Of a stretch of DNA of 64,000 bases, positions 17,427 through 26,003 are shown one piece after another. Under the pieces are notes generated by a model. The model was not told where the DNA came from. It did no database searches and worked only from the letters and a program-made list of their open reading frames with translations. This DNA is from Pseudomonas pseudonitroreducens (GTDB lineage: Bacteria; Pseudomonadota; Gammaproteobacteria; Pseudomonadales; Pseudomonadaceae): contig NZ_BQHJ01000009.1 in assembly GCF_021603645.1 (NCBI RefSeq), positions 276,006 to 340,005 of the forward strand, written 5' to 3'. The first letter of the stretch is position 1, and every line of letters starts with the position of its first letter. Made by a program: the position numbers and the translations under genes.

Positions 17427-20400
17427 ATGTCATCAGTTCACCAGCCCAAGAGCTTGGTTATCGACCTGGAAGTTGCCCCCGGCAAGGACGGGCAACCAGA
17501 CCGTATCTTCAAGGTTGGGGCTATACGCCCTGATCTGAGCGTTGAGCTTGATCGCAAGGTCTCCAAGAATCTTGCGGAGGTGCTGAGTGATGTCGATGCT
17601 TTGGCTGACGGTGCCAGCTTTGTTCTGGGCCACAATGTCATCGAACATGATCTGCCAATCTTGAAGCAGCAGGCCTCAGCGCTGGCTCTGCATGCGCTCC
17701 CAGTGATCGACACGCTACGGCTTTCCCCGCTGGCCTTCCCGCAAAACCCCTATCACCGACTAGTCAAAGACTACAAGCTCATCCGTGACAGCCTTAACTC
17801 CCCCCTCGCTGACTGTCGTTCCACGCTGGTTTTGTTCAAGGACCAGCGTGCTGCTTTTACCCAGCTGAGCCAAACCAATCGTGCTGAGCTTCTGTGCTAT
17901 CAGGCGTTGCTCGCGCCCAGCATCAAGAGTGACCTGGGATCCTTCTTTGCATCACTCACAGGTCAGGCCTCTGTGGCTATTTCGGATGTGCAAGCGCTCA
18001 TCCCAGTCTTGCTGGCAGAAACCGATCCTTCGTTGGATCGTAATCTCAAGGTTTGTAGAACTCGATTGGAAGCTTTACTGCGGGACGATCTTGAGCAGAA
18101 GGATTTAAATCTGCCCTTGGCCTATGCCCTTGCGTGGTTGAGGGTGTCGGGGGGCAACTCTGTCCTTGCGCCTTGGGTGCGGCATCAGTTTCCTGCTGTT
18201 GGACGATTGATTACTGAGCTCCGGGATGTTCCCTGCGGCCGTTCAGATTGCCGCTACTGCTGCACGACCCACGATCCGCGCCATGAGCTGAAGCGCTACT
18301 TCGGCTTTGCTGATTTCCGCTACGAACGACCCGACAAAAGCCTGCAGCACGATGTGGTTCTCGCAGGTATGCAGGGCAGACATGTGCTCGCTATCCTGGC
18401 AACCGGTGGTGGTAAATCGCTGTGTTACCAACTACCGGCGCTGAATCGTTTTCATCGCAACGGCAGCCTAACCATCATCATTTCGCCTCTGCAGTCGCTG
18501 ATGAAGGATCAGGTTGACGGGCTTCTTGAGCGAAATGTGCAGTGTGCTGCGACGCTCAATGGCCTGCTGACCATGCCTGAGCGTGCGGATGTGCTGGAGA
18601 AGGTCCAGATGGGCGATGTCGGCATTCTGCTGGTATCTCCTGAGCAGTTCCGCAACAAGGCTTTCCGGCGTGCGATACGCCAGCGCCAGATCGGCGCTTG
18701 GATTTTCGATGAGGCCCACTGCTTGTCGAAGTGGGGCAACGATTTCCGTCCGGATTACATGTACGCCTCGCGCTTCATTCGCGAGCACACAGGCAATCAA
18801 CTCCTGGCCCCCATTGGCTGCTTCACTGCAACGGCTAAGCCGGATGTGTTGGCTGATATCCGTGCGCATTTCAAGGAAGGCCTCGGGATTGAGTTTGATC
18901 AGTTCCTGGGGACTCATGAGCGGACGAATCTTAGCTTTGAAGTGCTGCCCTGCAGCCGTGGCGAGAAATGGCCCAGAACCCATCAGTTGCTTGAGGATCA
19001 CCTCGGCGGCCAGGACGGTGGTGCGGTCGTTTTCGTTGCAAGTCGCAAGGGCGCTGAAGAGCTTTCAGAGTTTCTAGTCGGGCAGGGATGGCCGTGCCGC
19101 CATTTCCACGCCGGGATTGAACCCAATGACAAGAAGGATATCCAGGACGACTTCAAGGCTGGGCGGCTCCGCATCATCGTTGCCACCAATGCCTTTGGCA
19201 TGGGCGTCGACAAGTCCGATATCCGCCTAGTAGTTCACGCAGACATTCCTGGTTCGCTGGAGAACTACCTTCAAGAGGCAGGCAGGGCAGGGCGTGACCA
19301 GGATGCAGCACGCTGTGTGCTGCTTTATGACTCGCGGGATATTGAGACCCAATTTGGGTTGTGCGAGCGCTCCAAGCTCAGCCTCCGTGACATCCAACAA
19401 ATTCTCCGCAAGCTGCGTTTCGAGTATGCCAGGCGTAAGGGCGGCGAGCTGGTCATCACTGCCGGCGAGATTCTCATGGATGAGACCGTCGAGACCTCGT
19501 TCGACGCTGATGACAATGATGCTGAAACCAAAGTGGTCACCGCGGTTGCCTGGCTAGAGCGGGGGCAATACCTTAAGCGAGAGGAAAACAGTACACAGAT
19601 TTTTCCGGCGCGCCTGAGTCTGAGCGAAGCGGACGCCGAGCAGCGTTTGCTTAAGGCCAATCTGTCGGAGCGGCGCCGTGAAGAGTTTGGCGCGATTCTG
19701 AAATACCTTTACCAAGCCGACGCCGATGAGCGGGTGAATACGGACAACCTGATGTCGCTCACCAGCCTGACTTCTGAGGAAGTTGTTAGCACCCTCAAGC
19801 AGATGGAAGAGCTGGGCCTACTCGTCAACGACACCCAACTGACCGTATTGCTTCGTCACGGGGTGGTGGACGCCTCCATTCAACGCCTGGAGCAGACCCT
19901 GGCATTAGAGGGAACGCTATTCGAGGTACTCAGCGAGCTGGCGCCAGATGCCGAGGATGGTAGTTGGCAGGATCTCAATCTCGCGGCACTGACGGCGGGG
20001 CTCAAAGCCAGACTAGAGCACGAGGATGTCATCCCGTTGCAAGTGCTTCGCCTGTTGCGCAGCCTCTCTCAAGATCGTGAAAGCAACAGTCAGCCGCGTA
20101 GCAGTTTTGAGCTCAAACAGGTCAATCACGATTACATCAAGTTGAAGATCCAAGGTAAGTACAGCTGGTCGCAGATTGAGCGTTTTGGTGAAAAGCGCCG
20201 AATCATTGCCAGCAAGCTGCTTCAGTTCTTGATTGGAAAGCTGGCGCCGGCCTCCAAGGGCAAGGATCTGATGGTGCAGTCCACCTTCGGTGAGTTGGTC
20301 GGTGTGATCGATTCGGATCTGGAGCTCTCCCAGGTCATCCCCCCGAACCAACGTCACAGAGCAATTGAGCATGTGCTGTTGTACCTGCACAAGCAGGAGG

Positions 20401-22556
20401 TATTGACGCTCAATCACGGGATGACTGTGATGCGCCGGGCAATGACCATTGAGGTAAATGCAGACAAGAAGGGGAGCTATCTCAAGGACGATTACCTACG
20501 GCTCGATGAGCATTACAGCGAGAAGCGTATTCAGGTTCACGTAATGCGCGAGTATGCCGAGGTTGCACTGACGGAGATGGCGAACGCGCTCGAGCTGGTG
20601 CTGCATTACTTCACAGACTCCAAAGATGCCTTTCTACAGCGCTACTTCGCTGGTCGTGAGGAAGTGCTTAAGCACGCCACCAGTGAGGCGTCCTGGAGAT
20701 CTATTGTTGAGGACCTGAGTACTCAGCAACGACTCATCGTGGTCGATGACGACGACGTTAATCGATTGGTGTTGGCAGGGCCAGGATCTGGAAAAACACG
20801 CGTGATCGTTCACCGTATCGCTTACCTGCTGCGTGTTCGACGAGTTCCCGCCAATGCCATTGTGGCATTGACCTTCAATCGACATGCGGCCAATGAAATC
20901 CGTAAGCGTCTTTTGAGCCTGGTTGGAGCTGATGCCTATGGCGTCAGCGTCATGACCTACCACAGCATGGCCATGCGCCTGACAGGCACTCGCTTTGAGC
21001 GTAGGGAAGTTGTCGACGAGGGAGCTCTGAAGCAGGTTCTGGAGGATGCTGTTGAGCTTCTGGAGGGGACAGGAACTGCCGATGGTGAGGACGACCTACG
21101 TGAGCAGTTGTTGCGTGGCTACCGCTACATCCTGGTTGATGAATACCAAGACATTGATGCCTTGCAATACCGTTTGGTAAGTGCGCTTGCCGGTAGGCAG
21201 TCTGGTGAGGAAGGGCGTTTGTGCATTTTAGCGGTGGGGGACGATGATCAGAACATCTACGCCTGGCGCGACACCAACAATCGCTACATCGAGCGCTTCC
21301 GCGAGGATTACTCCGCCGCTACCAGCTACCTTGTCGAGAACTATCGATCGACTCAACGCATCATTGCCGCAGCAAATCAGCTGGTCGACAACAACCCAGG
21401 GCGCTTGAAGGCTTCCTATCCCATCCGAATCAACCGGGAGCGCCAGTCAGATCCTCTCGGTGGCCAGTGGCAGACACTTGATTCAGACCGATCGGGGCGA
21501 GTGGCGCGACTGGCCATTGAATCCAGCGATAGAGCTATCGGTAATCTTCAAGCACAGGCTGCTATAGCTGAACTCAAGCGATTGCTGGCGCTGGAGGCTG
21601 GCGACTGGAACGGGTGCTCCATACTTGCCCGTACCCATCATTACCTATGGCCCGTCCAGGCGCTTTGCGAGCTTGGGGGAATTCCGTACTTCCTGGCCTC
21701 GGATAAAGATAGTGCGCTGCCCATCACTCGGCAACGTGATTTCGTGGCTGTTGTTGATCAGCTTCGCGAGATCAACGAGACGCTTTCTGCTGCTATGGCG
21801 TGGCAGCATATGTCTGCGGGGATGAGTGAGAGCTGGCGTAGCTTTTTCCAGGAAGCGTTCACCCAATTACAGGTCGAGCTGGGTGAGTGCCTGCTCAACA
21901 GTGCTGCAATCGTGGACTGGCTCTATGACTACGCTCGGGAGATGCGGCAGCAGGCTAAGAATGGCCTGTATCTAGGCACTGTGCATTCAGCGAAAGGCCT
22001 CGAATTCAGGCATGTCGTTCTGCTTGATGGTGGTTGGAGTGTGCAGTCCGAGGGGCTCAACGATGAGCGCCGATTGTATTACGTGGGGATGACGCGTGCA
22101 GAGCAGACGCTGACGCTGTGTGAGTTCAGTGCAGCAAATCCTTTCAGTGTGAGTTTGTCGGCAGACATCGTGCAGCGGACCTTCACCGGCGATTACGACT
22201 CAGCTTTGGAGCGGCGTTATCTGCAGCTCAGTTTGAAGGACATCGACATTGGTTTTGCCGGACGTAGCCCTGTAACAGATCCCATCCATGAAGCACTGAG
22301 GTGCTTGGAGCCAGGGGCGGAGCTTAAGCTTGAAAAGCAGGGTGCGCGCTACCTGGTACGGGATGCTCAGGGACGAGTTGTCGGGAGGACTTCTCTGTCC
22401 TTTAAGTTGAACCTTGAGATCGAGCGATGCGAGGTTGCTGGTGTGGTGGTTCGATTCTTGGACGACAGCGAGGAGCAATATCGGTCACTGCAGAAGTGCG
22501 AACGCTGGGAAATTATTGTCCCAAGACTTTGCGGCATACCGCAGCCTGCGTTGTAG
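17427..22556 (+). CDS. DEDDh exonuclease-RecQ-UvrD triple fusion helicase
   Basis: This is a 1709-residue protein with three enzymatic modules. Residues 9-140 look like a DEDDh 3'-5' exonuclease (VIDLEVA, LGHNVIEHDLPIL, VIDTLRL, then YHRL and LADC). A Cys cluster (PCGRSDCRYCC, about 270) precedes a RecQ SF2 helicase with ATGGGKS (about 327), DEAHCLSKWG, FGMGVDKSD and QEAGRAGRD. The last third is an SF1 UvrD-type helicase with AGPGSGKT (about 1117), VDEYQDID (about 1236), VHSAKGLEF (about 1518) and YVGMTRAEQ. It combines digestion and two opposite classes of unwinding. It is long compared with RecQ (about 600) or UvrD (about 720). Similar fusions occur in genomic islands, but I know no assigned name. 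Confidence 0.88.
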   Translation: MSSVHQPKSLVIDLEVAPGKDGQPDRIFKVGAIRPDLSVELDRKVSKNLAEVLSDVDALADGASFVLGHNVIEHDLPILKQQASALALHALPVIDTLRLSPLAFPQNPYHRLVKDYKLIRDSLNSPLADCRSTLVLFKDQRAAFTQLSQTNRAELLCYQALLAPSIKSDLGSFFASLTGQASVAISDVQALIPVLLAETDPSLDRNLKVCRTRLEALLRDDLEQKDLNLPLAYALAWLRVSGGNSVLAPWVRHQFPAVGRLITELRDVPCGRSDCRYCCTTHDPRHELKRYFGFADFRYERPDKSLQHDVVLAGMQGRHVLAILATGGGKSLCYQLPALNRFHRNGSLTIIISPLQSLMKDQVDGLLERNVQCAATLNGLLTMPERADVLEKVQMGDVGILLVSPEQFRNKAFRRAIRQRQIGAWIFDEAHCLSKWGNDFRPDYMYASRFIREHTGNQLLAPIGCFTATAKPDVLADIRAHFKEGLGIEFDQFLGTHERTNLSFEVLPCSRGEKWPRTHQLLEDHLGGQDGGAVVFVASRKGAEELSEFLVGQGWPCRHFHAGIEPNDKKDIQDDFKAGRLRIIVATNAFGMGVDKSDIRLVVHADIPGSLENYLQEAGRAGRDQDAARCVLLYDSRDIETQFGLCERSKLSLRDIQQILRKLRFEYARRKGGELVITAGEILMDETVETSFDADDNDAETKVVTAVAWLERGQYLKREENSTQIFPARLSLSEADAEQRLLKANLSERRREEFGAILKYLYQADADERVNTDNLMSLTSLTSEEVVSTLKQMEELGLLVNDTQLTVLLRHGVVDASIQRLEQTLALEGTLFEVLSELAPDAEDGSWQDLNLAALTAGLKARLEHEDVIPLQVLRLLRSLSQDRESNSQPRSSFELKQVNHDYIKLKIQGKYSWSQIERFGEKRRIIASKLLQFLIGKLAPASKGKDLMVQSTFGELVGVIDSDLELSQVIPPNQRHRAIEHVLLYLHKQEVLTLNHGMTVMRRAMTIEVNADKKGSYLKDDYLRLDEHYSEKRIQVHVMREYAEVALTEMANALELVLHYFTDSKDAFLQRYFAGREEVLKHATSEASWRSIVEDLSTQQRLIVVDDDDVNRLVLAGPGSGKTRVIVHRIAYLLRVRRVPANAIVALTFNRHAANEIRKRLLSLVGADAYGVSVMTYHSMAMRLTGTRFERREVVDEGALKQVLEDAVELLEGTGTADGEDDLREQLLRGYRYILVDEYQDIDALQYRLVSALAGRQSGEEGRLCILAVGDDDQNIYAWRDTNNRYIERFREDYSAATSYLVENYRSTQRIIAAANQLVDNNPGRLKASYPIRINRERQSDPLGGQWQTLDSDRSGRVARLAIESSDRAIGNLQAQAAIAELKRLLALEAGDWNGCSILARTHHYLWPVQALCELGGIPYFLASDKDSALPITRQRDFVAVVDQLREINETLSAAMAWQHMSAGMSESWRSFFQEAFTQLQVELGECLLNSAAIVDWLYDYAREMRQQAKNGLYLGTVHSAKGLEFRHVVLLDGGWSVQSEGLNDERRLYYVGMTRAEQTLTLCEFSAANPFSVSLSADIVQRTFTGDYDSALERRYLQLSLKDIDIGFAGRSPVTDPIHEALRCLEPGAELKLEKQGARYLVRDAQGRVVGRTSLSFKLNLEIERCEVAGVVVRFLDDSEEQYRSLQKCERWEIIVPRLCGIPQPAL

Positions 22557-23108
22557 CGCTAGGGAATAGTGCCTATGGCGTCAGGGCTGTGCAGTCGAGA
22601 GTCAGGAGTCGGTCCAGTTGCATCAGTGCGAATAGTTGACGCATCGATCGACGGCCGGTGCCCGTTGAAAGCCATCCAATTAAATTTGCGGCGTCGGACC
22701 TGTTCCAATAATTGACCTGTGTGAGTGCCCAGTATTTTCCTGCCAAATTTCACGACATATCCTTTCTAAAAGCCTGGCAGGAAGCCGGCAGGAAAGGACT
22801 CCGCGAGGCCATGGATGGCCGACATAGGTTGCGTTATGGCAGCCGGATGGCATTGCGCCTTGATGACCAAGGGTCGGTTCGCGAAATCCAAAAATTGCCT
22901 GTTACTGAGATGCGTGGTGCTCCTTAGTCAGAGTCTGAAGCTCTAGCTGCCCAATTAGGGGACATGTCGGATTTCGGGGCACCTTCAGCTATAACGGACG
23001 CTGTCGTGACAATGGACGTGCAAATGGCAAGGACCTACGAAGGCAGCATCGCGACAAAGGTTGTCCTGAGTTAGAAGGAGACTGTCCGCAGTTCAGAGGA
23101 GATTGGTC
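22557..23108. other. Non-coding or degraded interval
   Basis: These 552 bp separate the helicase gene from the next small gene. A weak plus-strand frame from about 22811 to 22927 (MDGRHRLRYG..., VTEMRGAP) has gene-like composition but no ribosome site and may be a remnant. No RNA gene or transposon end was seen. It probably contains a promoter for 23109 onward. Confidence 0.4.
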
Positions 23109-23273
23109 ATGAAGACTTATTCTGCATTTCTGCAACGCATCAATTCGGGCGCCGGTCAGAAGGCCAACTTCACCGTTACTGTGCAGGCTGTCAGTTCAGA
23201 AATGGCCAGGGTCACAGCCGAGGCCCAGTATCCTGGCTACAAGTGTGCAAGCGCACCAGCTCAGGCGCGCTGA
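23109..23273 (+). CDS. Small hypothetical protein, 54 residues
   Basis: This is an unrecognised small protein (MKTYSAFLQRINSG...YPGYKCAS). A strong ribosome site (AGAGGAGA) lies 7 bp before the ATG. Its TGA is followed after 3 nt by the next ATG, so the two are co-translated. The central stretch (ANFTVTVQAVSSEMARVTAEAQYPGYK) reads as a short beta-alpha unit, like the small domain proteins often found in integrative-element genes. No function is proposed. Confidence 0.65.
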   Translation: MKTYSAFLQRINSGAGQKANFTVTVQAVSSEMARVTAEAQYPGYKCASAPAQAR

Positions 23274-23276
23274 GCG

Positions 23277-24020
23277 ATGAGCATTGATGTTCTCCACAAT
23301 TCGGGGTGGGAGCCTGGCCATTACCACTACCCAGGCGAGCTGGCCTTCGTTTTGTTGGTCCAAGATGAGCGTCGAGTCCAATGGTGGACGCAGCGCTTGG
23401 GCTCGGTGCTGATTGCCGTGGTGGAGCAAAGAGAACGTGTTCCGCTCCGCGCACACGTACAATCCTGGGACACTGCGCTGCGCGAGGACTATCACGAGGT
23501 CCATGTGATTGATGCTGGTGCAATGCCTACTGCAGCTTTCCAGAATCTCCGGCTGAAAAATACGCTCCTAAGTTTGCATTACATCGGCCATACAGGGGAG
23601 GTCAGAACGAGCTCCATGCAATGGGCCAACGACGATGCCCTGGCCAACTTTCTAGAGAAGCTTTTCGCCAACTTGGGTGGTCATGCAATCTTCGGAATGT
23701 GCTGGGAGCATTACCTCCGCCATCATCGGCAGCCGGGGCGCCGCTTCGGCTGCCATTCGCACGCGGCTGACTGGCAATCGCTTCTACCAGCATTGTTGAA
23801 TTTCGCAGAGCAAGCCTGGCATGCGACTTCCGCGACTCTTCTACTTGGGGGTGACCAGCATTGCACGCTGGGTAACTACGTCGAGATTTGTAGCTGGCTG
23901 GAAGGCCTGCTTCCTGCTCAATGCTTGATTACTGTCAGCGTCCTACCAAGCGCACATGGTAAGTGTTCCGCTACCCTACTGCTGGAGACGTATGAGGCGA
24001 AAGGCAAGAGTCTTCTCTAG
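23277..24020 (+). CDS. Hypothetical protein, 247 residues
   Basis: I do not recognise a family. It is soluble, with no signal or membrane segment, and rich in His, Trp and Cys (GMCWEHYLRHHRQPGRRFGCHSH and GGDQHCTLGNYVEICSWLE), which could point to metal binding. It follows the 54-residue gene by 3 nt and precedes the next gene by 117 bp on the same strand. This suggests it belongs with the helicase and nuclease genes around it, perhaps as an adaptor or sensor. That role is inferred only from position. Confidence 0.75.
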   Translation: MSIDVLHNSGWEPGHYHYPGELAFVLLVQDERRVQWWTQRLGSVLIAVVEQRERVPLRAHVQSWDTALREDYHEVHVIDAGAMPTAAFQNLRLKNTLLSLHYIGHTGEVRTSSMQWANDDALANFLEKLFANLGGHAIFGMCWEHYLRHHRQPGRRFGCHSHAADWQSLLPALLNFAEQAWHATSATLLLGGDQHCTLGNYVEICSWLEGLLPAQCLITVSVLPSAHGKCSATLLLETYEAKGKSLL

Positions 24021-24137
24021 GCGTAGCGACAGCACTGTTGCATGACAGCAGGGCTAGCGACCCGCCGCCCCACTTTGGTGTCATTGTCATAGTGGTGAGT
24101 CATTGGCTTCGAATTATGGAATAACAGAGGCGAATAG

Positions 24138-25862
24138 ATGGACCGAATTAAATTTCTTGCGCAGCCGGATGTTCGTGGATTCGTCGATTGGCTGTGTCTG
24201 AATCTCGCTCATCTGAATGTACACCTGCGTTTCAGCCCAAGTCGTTTCGTAAAGGACGGGATAAACCAGCAGGTAGTAGGAGTCGAGGGGGTTCATGCCC
24301 TCTATCGCTGGGAAAGTAGCTGGAGTGATTACCAGACGGGACGGTCGGTAATCTCCCATGACTGGGACAGTACGATCCTCTCCCTCGATTTACTGCGTGA
24401 CCGATTGTTGACTTCGATGGCTAACGGTTGTGAAGCCACCACCTACAAGGCGTGTCTCGCTGTATTGCGATGGGGCGGCGTCCGAGGTGCTGTTCCGTTT
24501 CTGAACCAGCTGCGGCAACAGGGACAACTGGTGCAGTACCTCGATAGCTGCAGGTCGTTGTTTGTCCTGGACGGTAACCAGGTGCTTTCCCAACTGAATA
24601 AGCAGAGTATCTGGCGCTTCGATGCAGGCCTGACCAAGATTCATTCGCTGATCGATACAACGGGGTCGCCAATCTACGACAGCCGCGTTGGAGCGGCAAT
24701 CGCCATGCTTTATGCCCTCTATCGCCAGAAGGCGACCTGCCGTGCCGTGTTGAGTTTTCCGTCAGGGGCAGCGCGCGGGTCTCAGATCCGGGATCCGGGC
24801 GAGCTTGGCTATTCGAGTGCTCCTCAGTTCTTCACCTGGCGCGTGCCAGCAGTGCGTTGGGCGCAGAGCCAAGTTGAGCTCGGGTGGATTATCCGCAACA
24901 CGCTGCAGGGGGCACCTGAGCTGTTTCCTGGCACTCTGGGAGAACGCTGCCGGATGTTCGAGGCAGCTTTGTTCATGATTGGCTACGACCTACGTTGCCT
25001 CGTGCTTCCTCACGTCGTGTCTATTGCGGGAGTGACCGGTTCCACGTCCTTGAAACACCGGATTGCAGAGCACGCAGGCACGAATAGCAGTAGCACCTGG
25101 GTGCCTACCAGCGTCCCTTTCCCTCAGGTTCTGCAGGAATACCTTGAATGCAGTAGGTCTGAAGGTCAGACCATTGATCTGGCCGCCTTCCGCAAGTGGC
25201 AGATCAGCGTGAAAGCGCGAACGTTGAATACTGCCGCGTCATATTGCGCTCCTTTCAGGGCTGCCGAGTTCGATCTGGTGAGTTACGGCCTCAACGACCT
25301 TGAACTGATTGCGCGAGGAGGAGAGGTCGGCTTGAAGGTGCTCAGTGCCGGTGGGCCCGGGTTCGTTGCAGGGGACGAACGTGAGCAGGTGTATCTGGTA
25401 AGTGCATTCCTTTGCGGTCGATCCACTCAACTGGCCGACGAGCATCAGGTATCCCCCGTTGAGTTGCTGGTTGGGGCAGGGTTTGCCGGCGGGGAAGGTT
25501 CGGCGAAGCTGCTTCTTCGCATCGGTCGGGTCGTGGGACAGCATTTTGACTTGCTTGATGGTGAACGACCCACCGAGTTGTTCGAGGCATTTTTTGGCCA
25601 GGCACTCGCGGATCTGGATGAACGGCTCCAGGAAGTATTGATCTGCACCGACGTGAAAGATGGCGACTCTGGGCGCGCTGTCGGCGTGAACGGAGAGCCG
25701 GAATACAGTCCTGAATTTGCGGCGATGATCCTCGAGGCCGCTAGTGGTGAGTTTGAAGAGATGGATGATTTGATCGCCATCTTTGAAAAGGACCTGGCCA
25801 GATTGGGGGCCCGGGTCGGTGCTGAAGGTTCGGATGACGACAGCCCGGATAGTGCCCCATAA
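24138..25862 (+). CDS. Hypothetical protein, 574 residues
   Basis: This is an unrecognised cytosolic protein. The first third contains aromatic-rich segments (LYRWESSW, ISHDWDST). The middle (about 150-200) has WRFDAGLTKIHSLIDTTG then YDSRVGAAIAMLYALYR, which looks helical and could be a DNA-associated fold. The C-terminus is acidic (EFEEMDDLIAIFEKD, then DDDSPDSAP). No Walker or nuclease motif was found. It is co-oriented with the AddB-like and AddA-like genes and precedes them by 141 bp. A third component of that nuclease-helicase complex is a reasonable guess, with no sequence proof. Confidence 0.75.
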   Translation: MDRIKFLAQPDVRGFVDWLCLNLAHLNVHLRFSPSRFVKDGINQQVVGVEGVHALYRWESSWSDYQTGRSVISHDWDSTILSLDLLRDRLLTSMANGCEATTYKACLAVLRWGGVRGAVPFLNQLRQQGQLVQYLDSCRSLFVLDGNQVLSQLNKQSIWRFDAGLTKIHSLIDTTGSPIYDSRVGAAIAMLYALYRQKATCRAVLSFPSGAARGSQIRDPGELGYSSAPQFFTWRVPAVRWAQSQVELGWIIRNTLQGAPELFPGTLGERCRMFEAALFMIGYDLRCLVLPHVVSIAGVTGSTSLKHRIAEHAGTNSSSTWVPTSVPFPQVLQEYLECSRSEGQTIDLAAFRKWQISVKARTLNTAASYCAPFRAAEFDLVSYGLNDLELIARGGEVGLKVLSAGGPGFVAGDEREQVYLVSAFLCGRSTQLADEHQVSPVELLVGAGFAGGEGSAKLLLRIGRVVGQHFDLLDGERPTELFEAFFGQALADLDERLQEVLICTDVKDGDSGRAVGVNGEPEYSPEFAAMILEAASGEFEEMDDLIAIFEKDLARLGARVGAEGSDDDSPDSAP

Positions 25863-26003
25863 CTCGGCCCGCAAGCTGACGAAAATTGCACTCTGAAATT
25901 CAGTATCCATCAACCAGTTACCCGACCTGGTAAGCCTTTGAGCTCGGGCGCCTGGTGTTCATGTCGAGGCGTGCAGTTGTGCCGCCGTAACTTAGGAGCT
26001 GAC